Source: Rhizobium sp.
GTDB lineage: Bacteria; Pseudomonadota; Alphaproteobacteria; Rhizobiales; Rhizobiaceae
Direction: 5' to 3'
NCBI GenBank assembly: GCA_020621905.1
Contig: JAHRYZ010000002.1
Span: forward strand, 1-34,649
DNA length: 34,649 nucleotides
Shown here: piece by piece, positions 1 through 12,434 of the stretch
How positions within the stretch are numbered: the first letter of the stretch is position 1
How the letters are laid out: the number at the start of each line of letters is the position of its first letter
Translations under genes and position numbers: made by a program
The notes under the pieces: model-generated
Told to the model about the DNA's origin: nothing
What the model saw: the letters and a program-made list of their open reading frames with translations, nothing else
The model's database searches: none

Positions 1-3000
1 ATCCGCGAGAACAGCGGATGGGCATTGTCGGCGTCGTCCTGGGCGATGACCGGTTCGAGATAGGACGTCACCTCGATGAAGCGGTCTTCGCTGCCGGTGT
101 TGAGAATCGTCAGGCGCCGGCCTTCGGCATCATGCTCGGTGGCGACGATGCACTCGACCTGGGTCGAGATGTCGCCGACCGTCTTGAAGAATTCCGCCTT
201 GTCGTCGCCGAAGATGACCTTGGACTTCTCGTCTTCGGCCCGGCGCGGCGAGGCGGTCGCCGACCACCACTGGCCGCTTGCCGTATCGCGCAGGAAGATG
301 AAGGTCCCGGAGCGGTCCTCGGTCGGATCGGCCGTCCAGCGCGAGACGGACTGGCCGTTCCAGCGGGAATAGCCAGACCCCGTCGCCGTCAGCATGACCG
401 AGTAGTGGCCGTTCGACAGGAAGGCCAGCGCGCGGTCCTTGGTCGCCGGATCGGTGACGGTGCGGACTTCCGGGCGCAGCAAGTCGGCCTGGCCCTTGCC
501 GGGCGTCTGCGGCTCGTACTTGGCGCTCATCACCGGGATTTCGCGCGGCGCCTTTTCCTGCAGCAGCAGTTCGGCCGCCTCGATCACCGGATCGGCGTGG
601 AAGAGCTCGCGCAGGCGGCCGTTGAAGGCGACGTTGGCGATGGCCGCGATCGACATGCCGTGATGGTGTGCATAGTAGTTGTAGACCACGGCGCAGGACT
701 TGCCTTCGGGAAGACGGGTCGGGGTGAAGTCCACAGCGTCGTGGAAGCCGTAGGCACCGAGCGCGCCCAGCTTGCGCAGGCGCTCCAGGTTTTCCAGCGC
801 CGCTTCGGGGAAGTACTGGCTGGCGAGGATCGAGGCATAGGGCGCGATGACCGCATTCTGCCCGAGGCCTCGCTTGAGCCCCAGCGTCGGCACGCCGAAA
901 TTGGTATACTGGTAGGTCAGCTCATGGTCGCGGGCATTGAAGGCGGCTTCCGAAATCCCCCACGGAATTCCGAGCCGCTTGCCGTGATTGATCTGTTCCT
1001 GAACGACGAGATTGTTCGTCTGGTTGAGGATGCCGCCCTGGCGCTCCTGCATGACGAGCGGCGGCATCAGATATTCGAACATCGAGCCGGACCAGGAGAT
1101 CAGCGCCGCCCGGGCGCCGATCGGCACGACCTGGCGGCCGAGGCGATACCAGTGCTCGGTCGGAAGGTCGCCCTTGGCAATGGCGAACAGGCTGGTGAGC
1201 CGGCATTCCGAGGCCAACAGGTCGTAGCAGGCTTCGTCCAGTTCGCGGCTCTCGACGCGATAGCCGATCGACAGAAGGCGACGCTCGGGACGGAAGAGGA
1301 AGGTAAAATCCATAGAGAAGGCGATGTCGCGGGCGCGGTCGCGCAGGAGCGCCAGCCGCTGGCGCAGCGGATCGATGTTCGACAGGTCGAAGGCGGTGTC
1401 GGCGATGTGTGCCTCGCAGACGCCGACCAGCGATTCGGTCCAGCGAGTGACTTCGCCACTCTGCTCGGAGCGGACTTCATGGTGCAGGTTGGCGGCAAGC
1501 TTCTGGATGTCGCGCGCCAGCACGCCGAGATTGATGATGCGGATCGAGGCGAATTCGTGCTCGCGCTTGACGGCGGCAAGCGCTGTGTTGAAGCCGATGA
1601 TCCGCTCCTCCAGGCGGCGACGCAGCGGCCTGACCGTCTTGCGATCGTCCGGCAGGGTCTTGAGGACTTCCAGCAGGATGCCGCCGACATCGCCGATGCC
1701 GTCGAGATTGCCCTGCATGTGGGCCGAGGGCGCCTCCGCCCATTCGCGGCAGGCCGAGGAGATGGCGATCAGGTGGCCGGCAAGGTTGCCGCTGTCGACC
1801 GCGGAGATGTAGCGCGGGCCGAGCGTGTTCAGCGTGTCCGTGTAGTACCAGTTGTAGAGATGGCCTCGGTACTTATCCATCCGTTCGACCGTCGAGATCG
1901 TCTGCTCGAGCCGCTCGATCGTCTGCTCGAAGCTGATCCAGCCGAAGTGGCGGGCCGAGACGACGGAAAGGAGGTAGACGCCGATATTGGTCGGCGAAGT
2001 CCGGTGGGCGACGACCGGCTCCGGCCGTTCCTGGAAATTGTCCGGCGGCAGGTAGTTGTCGCCGGCGGTGACGAAGGTTTCGTAGAAGCGCCAGGTGCGC
2101 CGCGCGATCTTGCGCAGCTCGACGGTCGCTTCCTCCGGCACGAAGAGGCTGTCCTCGGTCTCGGCGGACTGGCTGACATACCAGGCGACGAGCGGCGACA
2201 GGACCCACATGATGGCGAAGGGAAGCCCGATCAGGTAGCCGTAGCCGCCGGGAAGGGCGGCGACCGCCAGGGCCAGGACGGCGAGGACCGGGGCGTGCAG
2301 CATGCTGCGGTAGTAGGAGGAGATGTTGCCCTGGGCGGAGGACTGGATGCTGGCGGCGGTGCGCCACTCGAGCAGCAGCTTGCGGCTGACCGTCAGGCGA
2401 TAGAGCGAGCGGATGATCGCGTCGGCCATCATGTAGGCCATGTCGGCGATGAAGACGATGCGCAGCGCGACCTGGGCATTCGACGAGCGCAGCTCGGACC
2501 ACAGCGACTGGAAATGCGCGGCGGGCACGATGTCGCTCTGGCGCGGCACGAGGCCTGACAGCAGCGACAGCGTCGGGGCGACGAACAGGCAGAAGATCAG
2601 CAGCAGCTGCCAGAAAGCGCCGACCGGATCCATGGCAGGCAGCCGAGCACGGAAGCGAGGAACCGGCCATCGGGTCAGCGAGCGACGCAGGTTGTCGACC
2701 ATCTTCCAGCGGCCGAGCGCGGTGATGCCGCGGGCCGGATCGAAATGTAAGGCAGAAGCTGCCAGTCGCCGCGGGCCCAGCGATGCTGGCGGGAATTTCG
2801 ACTTCGTAGCGGGTCGGAAATCCTCGACCAGCTCGACGTCGTGACAAGGGCGCAGCGCGCCATCGAGCCTTCGAGCAGGTCGTGGCTAAGCACCGTGTTC
2901 TCGTCGATGCGGCCCTTCAGCGCCGTCTCGAAGGCGTCGACATGATAGAGGCCTTTGCCGGTGAATGTGCCTTCGCCGGTGATGTCCTGATAGACGTCGG

Positions 3001-5092
3001 AAACGGTGAAGACGTAAGGGTCGAGGCCCCGGTTCATCGAAAAGACGCGCTGGAAGACCGAGGCGTCCTTGCCCGTGGTGAGCGAGGGCGTCACGCGCGG
3101 CTGCAGCACACCGTAGCCGCTGATGACGCGGCCGCTTTCCGGATCGTGCACCGGCCGATTGATGGGGTGGTAGAGCTTGCCGACCAGCTTGGTGACCGCA
3201 TCGCGCATCAGGCGCGTGTCGGCATCGAGCGTCATGACGTATTGCACGCCTTCCGGCACCATGTTGGCGCCCGGCATATAGGAGGTGTCGCGGTCGCCGC
3301 GCAGAAGCAGGTTCAGTTCATGCAGCTTGCCGCGTTTGCGCTCCCAGCCCATCCACGCGCCTTCGGCGGGATTGTGGAGCCGGCGACGGTGCAGGAGGAA
3401 GAAGCGGGTCTTGCCGTCATGGGCGTAGCGCGCCGCCAGTTCGGCGACCTGGACCTTGGCATATTCGAGGATTTCGAGATCGGCCGGGGTTTCCTCGACC
3501 GGGCTGTCGCGCCAGTCACTCAGCAGAGCGAAATAGATCTCGCCGCGCGGGTTGGTGAGGTAGTGGACCTCGAGATTGCGCACCAGCTCGTCGACGTCGT
3601 CGCGTTTGGCGATCAGGCAGGGGACGACCACGAGCGTACGCGCGTCCTGCGGCAGGCCTTCCTTGAATTCGTAGCCGGTGAGCCGCGCCGGCTTGGCGAC
3701 GAAGGTGACGAGCGTGTTGAAGAGCCCGGTCGCGCCTTCGGAGGCGGGCAGCGAGAACAGCACAAGAAGGAAGACCATGAGCGGCGTCGATATGCCGGCC
3801 ATCGACAGGAAATAGCCGACCAGGGCCATGGCGCCGAGCGTCAGGCCGATGACCGGTACGGCGATCGACAGCCAGTTGAGACGCTGGACGGCGAGCGCCA
3901 GGCGGCGCCAGAGCGGTACGCGATAGCCGATCGCCCGTTCGAGCAGCGGACGCTGGGCGCCGACGAGATAGCCGCCGACATTGAGCGAGCCGACGGCCCG
4001 GTCGGCGCGGGTCGCTTCGGCGGCCAGGTCGATCGCCATCTGGGCGATCTCGATTTCCGACTTGTCCGAACGGCGCGCCAGTTTTTCGATCGTGCTGCGA
4101 TAGGCATTGCGCGAGCCGAAATCGAGCTCGCGATAGTCGGTGTGCTGTGCAAGCACCTTGTCGACCAGACAGACGTCCTCGACCCAGACCGACCATTCCT
4201 TGTCGTCGATCTCGCGCAGGCTCTTGACGATGTTGCCGGTGGTCACATTGCCCGACGACAGGCGGTTATGCTCCTGCGTCATCGCCTCTTCGGCCGTGCG
4301 TCCGGCCTTCTTGAGACGCTCTTCGACCCAGGCGACGGCGAAGCTGGTGTTCTGCGAGCCGTTGCGCAGACGATAGAGGAACTGAGTGGCGAAGGTGTTG
4401 TCGTCAGCCAGCGGCTCGATCTGCTTCAGCAGCTCGGTCGAGCTTGCCGCGTCGTTGAGCCGGATGATCTCGTCGGCCACTTCGTTCGCCTTGCGGCGCA
4501 TGCGGCGCGAACGGTCCACCCGGGTGGAAATGCGGCGCAGGTTCTCGATCAGCACGAAACGCACGATCGAGGGCAGCGCCCACAATTCGCCGATCTCGAG
4601 GGTCTTGTGCTTCTGGAAGCCTTCGACCAGGGCCGTCATGGCCTCCATCGACACGGTCGAGTGGGTGTGGGCCACATAAAGCCAGGCGAGCGCCATCGTC
4701 CGGGGGATTTCGCGATTGCCGATCTTCATCGTCGGAAGCTGGCGGTAGAATTTCTTGGGGAAGTCCCGGCGCACTTCCTGGATCGCTTCTTCGATGACGT
4801 AGTGATTGTCGAGCAGCCATTCGGCGGCGGGCGTGATCGTCGCACCGGCCTCTACGTCGGTCGCGGTCGCCCGATAGACTCTCAGAATCTCGCGCTCGTT
4901 CTCACGATGGCGCGCGAAGAAGTCGAAATCCATCAGGCCCGGCAAGTCGTTTGCCCCATCTCTGGCAAGCGCCTCGGCGCTTTCGCGCAGTTCTTCGATG
5001 GTGAAATAGGAGGCCCGGATCGCATCGTTGTGATCGATCTGTCTGGTTTCTACGTCGCGCGACTGAACTTGCAGCGTCATGGGCAAAAACAT
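1..5092 (-). CDS. ndvB: Cyclic beta-1,2-glucan synthase NdvB/ChvB (partial, runs off left edge, frameshifted)
   Basis: Inner-membrane synthase of cyclic beta-1,2-glucan, the periplasmic osmoadaptation and host-interaction glucan of Rhizobiaceae. About 1,700 codons are present; family members have about 2,800 residues, so roughly 1,100 C-terminal residues lie outside the window. Visible in order: a soluble N-terminal region (1-400), hydrophobic segments near 405-430 and 437-455, a GT84-type glycosyltransferase domain with a DAD triad at 623-625 and a QHRW motif, more membrane segments, a glycoamylase-like region, and the start of the first GH94-like phosphorylase domain at the window edge. The reading frame is broken by four clear single-base losses (about 2743, 2794, 2815, 2841) and probably three more (about 2626-2671); the same protein continues on both sides. 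ATG 5092 is used; an in-frame ATG four codons later is an alternative, and neither has a strong ribosome site. Confidence 0.93.
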
Positions 5093-5466
5093 AATCTCGA
5101 GTTTTCGTTAGAGGGCGTTCGTCAGGGTTCGTCTTGACCCACTGCTATCCCCCGGCGCATCGCATTGCACGGTTTTGGCCTCTCGTTCAATCATCTGAAC
5201 TCAAAAAGCCGGCAATGCGAGGCGATGGCGTCAAAAAAACCGGTCCGTGCGGAGATAGGTTCACGGCTTCGCTGGGAAAATTGGTTTTTTTATGCCTTAT
5301 TTCAAAGCAGTAGCCAAGGGGCGTGGATTTCAGGCGGGCGCGACGGCCTTTGCCGGAGCCTGTGTTGTCCGATGCTGCCGGGAGGGGATGCCGCGGAACG
5401 GGCGATCGGTCCCTGTGGACGTTTCGTCTCCCTGAGGTGCTGCCGATCAGGCCTTCGCCGGACGTC
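5093..5466. other. Intergenic region upstream of ndvB
   Basis: This 374-base gap separates the aminotransferase end from the ndvB start, both on the minus strand. It should hold the ndvB promoter, but I found no convincing -35/-10 pair. It contains short A and T runs near 5232 and 5284 and an 8-base inverted repeat (CGCATTGC near 5161, GCAATGCG near 5212) with a loop too long for a terminator. An open frame crosses part of the gap on the plus strand but resembles no protein I know. Confidence 0.4.
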
Positions 5467-6669
5467 TCAGCCGGCTGCCCGCTGCGGACTCCGCCGGCGA
5501 TCGGCCAATTCTGCGGCGAGGTCGACCATGCGCCCGGCGGCGATCGCCAGTCGCTCGTCGTTGACCGTCAGCGAGACGCGGATGAAACTGGCGGCCTGCT
5601 TGCCGAAGGAGGCGCCGGGCATGACGGCGACGTGCTTGCGCTCCAGCAGCCGGTGAGCGAAATCCTGTCCTGCAAGGCCGGTGCCGGTGACGTCGACGAC
5701 AATGAACATGCCGCCTTCAGGCATCATCGGCTTCAGCGTTCCCTCCCGTTCGAGAATGTCCGCCAAAAGCCTTGCCCGCCGCTCGTAGTTGGCGCGCATC
5801 ACCGTTGCCGTGTCGAAGGGCTGGGTGAGCGCCATCGCCGTCATGTCTGCGATGAAGGGCTGGACGCCGAACAGCATGGTTTCGGAGACGGGCAGCAGGC
5901 GATCACAGAATTCCGCGGGCCCGATCGCCCAGCCGCTGCGAAAGCCGGGTGCGGCATGGGATTTCGAAATCGACGAGACGACGATGGTGCGCTCGGCCAA
6001 GGCCGGATCGTCGAACGGGGAGGCGAAGGGGCTGCCGAAGATCAGTTCCTCATAGACCTCGTCGCAGACGATCCAGAGATCGTGGTTGCGGCAGACTTCG
6101 CCGATTGCCGCAATCTCCTCGGCGGAGAGCACTGCACCCGTCGGATTGTGCGGCGTGTTGAGCAGAACCACGCGGGAGCGCGGCGTCACGGCGCGGGCGA
6201 GATCCTCCGCCTGCAGGTGAAACTTCTTCTCGGGATGCAGCGGAACAGGCGCCATGCGGGCGCCGCTCGCCGCGATCACCCCTTCGTAGGTCGCATAGTA
6301 GGGATCGCCGACCAGGACTTCGTCGTCGCGGTCGAGCAGGCCGAGCATCACGGTGAAGAGGGCGGTCTGCGTGCCGGGGAAGCACAGCACGTTTCGTGCG
6401 GTCACGTCGCTCCGGCGCCTGCGGTATTTCTCGACCAGGGCGTTGACCACGGACGGCTCGCCGCGGCCGTTCGAATAGCGCGTGCGGCCGGCATACATAG
6501 CGCGGGCGCACTCGTCGAGCAGAGCCGGGTCGGGGCGGACATCCGGTTCGCCGATCGTCAGCTCGATAACCGGTATGCCCTCCGCCGCCTTGCGCCGCGC
6601 CTCAAGATGGATCGCCCATTTGCCCGATCCCAGATCGGCGAGGCGTTCGGTAATGGCGGCATAGCGCAT
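5467..6669 (-). CDS. Class I/II pyridoxal-phosphate aminotransferase
   Basis: A 400-residue fold-type I aminotransferase, the usual length, predicted cytosolic. It has the N-terminal ELTIGEPDVRPD segment, the TPHNPTGAVLS asparagine motif that binds PLP, the CDEVYEEL motif with the PLP-contacting Asp and Tyr, and SSISKSHAAPGFRSGW, where the lysine of SISK forms the Schiff base and the later Arg belongs to the phosphate/substrate site. The substrate cannot be read from sequence; aspartate/aromatic-type transaminases are closest. I chose ATG 6669 because GGGA lies about 8 bases upstream. An ATG at 6681 overlaps the stop of the preceding TetR gene (TGATG) and would add MGHS. Either way the two genes form a tight operon, and this enzyme is probably controlled by that regulator. 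Confidence 0.88.
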   Translation of the reverse strand: MRYAAITERLADLGSGKWAIHLEARRKAAEGIPVIELTIGEPDVRPDPALLDECARAMYAGRTRYSNGRGEPSVVNALVEKYRRRRSDVTARNVLCFPGTQTALFTVMLGLLDRDDEVLVGDPYYATYEGVIAASGARMAPVPLHPEKKFHLQAEDLARAVTPRSRVVLLNTPHNPTGAVLSAEEIAAIGEVCRNHDLWIVCDEVYEELIFGSPFASPFDDPALAERTIVVSSISKSHAAPGFRSGWAIGPAEFCDRLLPVSETMLFGVQPFIADMTAMALTQPFDTATVMRANYERRARLLADILEREGTLKPMMPEGGMFIVVDVTGTGLAGQDFAHRLLERKHVAVMPGASFGKQAASFIRVSLTVNDERLAIAAGRMVDLAAELADRRRSPQRAAG

Positions 6670-6680
6670 GGAGTGTCCCA

Positions 6681-7334
6681 TCAATTCGTGTCGTTCGGTC
6701 CGTCCGGACCGGTGAGTTTCAGGCCCCCGAGCAGGGACTCCACCGATTCGAGCGCGATGCGCGGCAGCGCCTGGTCGTCGAACAGGTCGCCGGCCAGCGA
6801 ACCTTCCAGCCACAGTCCGTCGATCAGGCCGTTGATGGCGATCGCCAGCTTGCGGCATTCCTCCGGCGCGACCGGCCTGCCATTGGCGGCGAGAAAGGCA
6901 GTCAACAGTTCCTCGAGCGAGCCGAGGAAGGTCAGGTAGTTCTCCCGATGGATGCGGGCGAATTCCGGATCGACGCGCACATGGCTGATGAAGGCGGCCC
7001 AGAGCGAGAGCGTGCGCGGATCGATGATCGGCGGGCTGACATTGGCGATGACAAAATCATGCAGGCGCCTGCGTGGATCGCTGCCGGCGGCCTCGGCGGC
7101 GTTGATCGCCGTGGTGCCGATCGTCATCATGACCTCGCGATAGGCGACCTGCAGCATCTGCTCCTTGCCGGTGAAATAATGGCGGATCAGGCCGCCGGTC
7201 ACGCCGGCGCGGGCGGCGATCTGGCGGACCGTTGCGCCCTGCAGGCCATATTCGGAAATGCAGTCGAGCGTGGCGGTGATCAGGTCCTGCCGGCGTTCGG
7301 CCTCTCCGGCGCGGTGAAAGGGGCGGCGGCTCAT
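6681..7334 (-). CDS. TetR-family regulator, BetI-like
   Basis: A 217-residue one-domain repressor. The N-terminal helix-turn-helix reads ATVRQIAARAGVTGGLIRHY (about residues 34-53), followed by FTGKEQML, and the C-terminal ligand domain contains AINGLIDGLWLEGSL, similar to the GLAALIDGLWLR segment of the choline-responsive repressor BetI. No choline-oxidation genes are nearby, so its ligand is probably different. I chose ATG 7334 (MSRRPFH) because it fits the usual start of this family and has AGGTG seven bases upstream; a longer frame upstream is low-complexity and unlike the family. It is the first gene of a minus-strand operon with the aminotransferase and lies head-to-head with the M20 amidohydrolase, so autoregulation plus control of both flanks is likely. 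Confidence 0.88.
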   Translation of the reverse strand: MSRRPFHRAGEAERRQDLITATLDCISEYGLQGATVRQIAARAGVTGGLIRHYFTGKEQMLQVAYREVMMTIGTTAINAAEAAGSDPRRRLHDFVIANVSPPIIDPRTLSLWAAFISHVRVDPEFARIHRENYLTFLGSLEELLTAFLAANGRPVAPEECRKLAIAINGLIDGLWLEGSLAGDLFDDQALPRIALESVESLLGGLKLTGPDGPNDTN

Positions 7335-7408
7335 GGTGCGACACCTGGGACGTCTGCGACGTCCAAGCGCTGCGTTCTGTTCCTCTCGCGCGGGCCGAAT
7401 TCCTGCAT
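7331..7408 (-). CDS. Possible 25-codon leader ORF coupled to the BetI-like regulator
   Basis: A short frame starts with ATG at 7408 three bases after a near-perfect ribosome site (GGGGAGGAG). It encodes about 25 residues (begins MQEFGPRERNRTQ, ends VPGVAP). Its TGA overlaps the ATG of the tetR gene as ATGA, a typical translational-coupling arrangement. The second half contains a perfect 17-base palindrome. I recognise no homologue. It may be a real leader peptide. Alternatively it is the true N-terminus of the regulator, split off by a missing base, since this window has many such losses. The excellent ribosome site is what makes it worth recording. Confidence 0.4.
   Translation of the reverse strand: MQEFGPRERNRTQRLDVADVPGVAP
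7348..7364. promoter_or_regulatory. Perfect inverted repeat, candidate TetR operator
   Basis: GGACGTC - TGC - GACGTCC: two perfect 7-base arms around 3 bases, 14 bases upstream of the tetR start codon and inside the short leader ORF. Symmetry and size fit a TetR-family dimer site. That the adjacent regulator binds it is inference. Confidence 0.45.
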
Positions 7409-7432
7409 GCGCTCCTCCCCGGGTCAGGCAGA

Positions 7433-7448
7433 CCGATCGTTCAATCGG
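7433..7448. promoter_or_regulatory. Second inverted repeat in the divergent control region
   Basis: CCGAT - CGTTCA - ATCGG, with 5-base arms, lies about 17 bases downstream of the candidate -10 box of the leftward tetR promoter. It is shorter than the 7348-7364 palindrome and may be chance, but it sits where a repressor site would work. Confidence 0.25.
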
Positions 7449-7464
7449 CGTTGTCGACTTCCTG

Positions 7465-7492
7465 TTTATACGGTTGAATAATTGAGGCACAA
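7465..7492 (-). promoter_or_regulatory. Candidate sigma-70 promoter for the tetR/aminotransferase operon
   Basis: Read on the minus strand: TTGTGC (7492-7487), 16-base spacer, TATAAA (7470-7465). The -10 is close to consensus and the -35 is moderate. Transcription would begin near 7458, giving a leader of about 120 bases that includes both inverted repeats and the short ORF. Confidence 0.45.
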
Positions 7493-7617
7493 GTGCAAAA
7501 CTCCGGCTCCATTCACCGGTCGCGCGCCAGCCCAGCGTCCGGTTGACGACGAACCGGCGGGGACAGTCGCCGACGGCCGAACCCGCCAAACCACAGCCAA
7601 CCCCTCTGGTGCCTCAG

Positions 7618-8778
7618 ATGACAATTCAGTTTTCCAACTACATGGCCGACGTCGTGGCGACCCGCCGCTATCTCCATCAGCATCCCGAGATCGGCCTGTC
7701 GGAGTTCAACACCTCGGACTATGTCGCCAAGAAGCTCGAGGCGCTGGGCTATGAAGTGACGCGCGGGCTGGCGAAGACGGGCGTCGTCGCCACGCTTCGC
7801 AACGGCACCAGCACGAAGAGCATCGGCATCCGCGCCGACTTCGACGCGCTGCCGATCCTCGAAACCGGGCTCGACTATCAGAGCAAGACGCCGGGCATGA
7901 TGCATGCCTGCGGTCACGACGGTCATACCGCCATGCTTCTGGGGGCCGCCAAGATCATCGCCGAGCGGAAGAATTTCGACGGTGTGGTGCACCTGATCTT
8001 CCAGCCGGCCGAGGAGAATTTCGGCGGCGCCAAGATCATGATGGACGACGGGCTGTTCGAAAAATTCCCGTGCGACGCGGTCTTCGCCCTTCACAACGAC
8101 CCGACCATCCCCTTCGGCCAGTTCGCGCTGCGTGAAGGGCCGATCATGGCGGCGGTCGACGAATGCAAGATCACCGTCAACGGCCGCGGCGGCCATGGTG
8201 CCGAGCCGCAGGATACCGCCGATCCGATCGTCTGCGGCGCATCGATCATCATGGCGCTGCAGACCATCGTCTCGCGCAACATCCACCCCATCGACCCGAC
8301 GGTCATCACCGTCGGTGCCTTTCATGCCGGGGGTGCGAGCAATGTCATCCCGGAACGCGCCGAGATGCTTCTGTCCATCCGTTCCTTCGATCCGAAGGTT
8401 CGCGACCAGCTGGAGGAACGCGTGCGCATGATCGCCGAGGGCCAGGCGGCGAGCTACGGCATGGGCGTCACCATCGACTACCAGCGGGGCTATAACGCGA
8501 CGATCAACCACAAGGCAGAGACCGACTTCATCCGCACCCTGGCAACCCGGTTTGCCGGCCCGGACAAGGTCGTCGAGCTGGCACGCCCGACCATGGGCAG
8601 CGAGGATTTCGCCTATATGCTGGAAGAGCGGCCGGGCTGCTATTTCTTCGTTGGCACGCAGCGGACGCCGAACGACCCGCCGCTGCACCATCCGCGCTAC
8701 GACTTCAACGACGACCTGCTGCCGATCGGCACCAGCTTCTGGGTCGAACTCGCCGAAAAGTGGCTGGCGGCGAAGTAA
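7618..8778 (+). CDS. M20-family amidohydrolase (hippurate hydrolase / N-acyl-amino-acid deacylase type)
   Basis: A 386-residue cytosolic metallohydrolase of peptidase family M20D, which removes acyl groups from N-acyl amino acids and related amides. Visible motifs: RADFDALPI (about 72-80); the MHACGHDGH cluster (96-104) with Cys98 and His100 as predicted metal ligands; QPAEEN (about 129-134) with the catalytic Glu pair; ALHN with the next metal His near 159; the RGGHGAEP dimerisation-domain motif; and MGSEDFAYML with its Glu near the C-terminus. The start MTIQFSNYM at 7618 fits the family. An in-frame TTG at 7543 would add 25 low-complexity residues. It is divergent from the BetI-like regulator and aminotransferase. 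Deacylation followed by transamination of the freed amino acid is a plausible joint pathway, but the substrate is unknown. Confidence 0.9.
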   Translation: MTIQFSNYMADVVATRRYLHQHPEIGLSEFNTSDYVAKKLEALGYEVTRGLAKTGVVATLRNGTSTKSIGIRADFDALPILETGLDYQSKTPGMMHACGHDGHTAMLLGAAKIIAERKNFDGVVHLIFQPAEENFGGAKIMMDDGLFEKFPCDAVFALHNDPTIPFGQFALREGPIMAAVDECKITVNGRGGHGAEPQDTADPIVCGASIIMALQTIVSRNIHPIDPTVITVGAFHAGGASNVIPERAEMLLSIRSFDPKVRDQLEERVRMIAEGQAASYGMGVTIDYQRGYNATINHKAETDFIRTLATRFAGPDKVVELARPTMGSEDFAYMLEERPGCYFFVGTQRTPNDPPLHHPRYDFNDDLLPIGTSFWVELAEKWLAAK

Positions 8779-8797
8779 CCTGCGTCGACGCCGCAAT

Positions 8798-8840
8798 GAA
8801 AAGCCCCGGTCAGTGCGCTGCTGACCGGGGCTATTTTGTT
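8798..8840. terminator. Bidirectional Rho-independent terminator between amidohydrolase and pyc
   Basis: AGCCCCGGTCAG (8802-8813), a 7-base loop and CTGACCGGGGCT (8821-8832) make a perfect 12-base-pair stem. ATTTTGTT follows on the plus strand, and an A run before the stem gives a T run on the minus strand. The two genes converge here, so it can serve both. Confidence 0.9.
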
Positions 8841-8859
8841 AGAGCCGGAGGGTCTCGCC

Positions 8860-12321
<3,462 letters not shown>

Positions 12322-12368
12322 ATCGGTCTCCTCAGTCGATGGCCATGGAATGCTGCACTGCGAAGAAC

Positions 12369-12397
12369 CCCATATCCTTTTGTCACAAAGAGTTCAA
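12369..12397 (-). promoter_or_regulatory. Candidate pyc promoter
   Basis: On the minus strand: TTGAAC (12397-12392), 17-base spacer, TATGGG (12374-12369). The -35 is good and the -10 only moderate. The spacer holds a short palindrome, TTTGT-G-ACAAA. It lies 48 bases upstream of the TTG start codon. Confidence 0.3.
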
Positions 12398-12434
12398 TTT
12401 CTCCGATTGATGGATGCCAAATTTCTGCCAAAAT

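Noticed and set aside
18-5137. Very long plus-strand open frames opposite ndvB (about 846 and 751 codons)
   Set aside because: They mirror ndvB codons in a GC-rich genome, contain no recognisable domain and are rich in Arg, Gly, Asp and Val, as expected of antisense frames.
5161-5219. Inverted repeat CGCATTGC / GCAATGCG upstream of ndvB as a terminator or operator
   Set aside because: The arms are only 8 bases with a loop of more than 40 bases and no T run; too weak to call.
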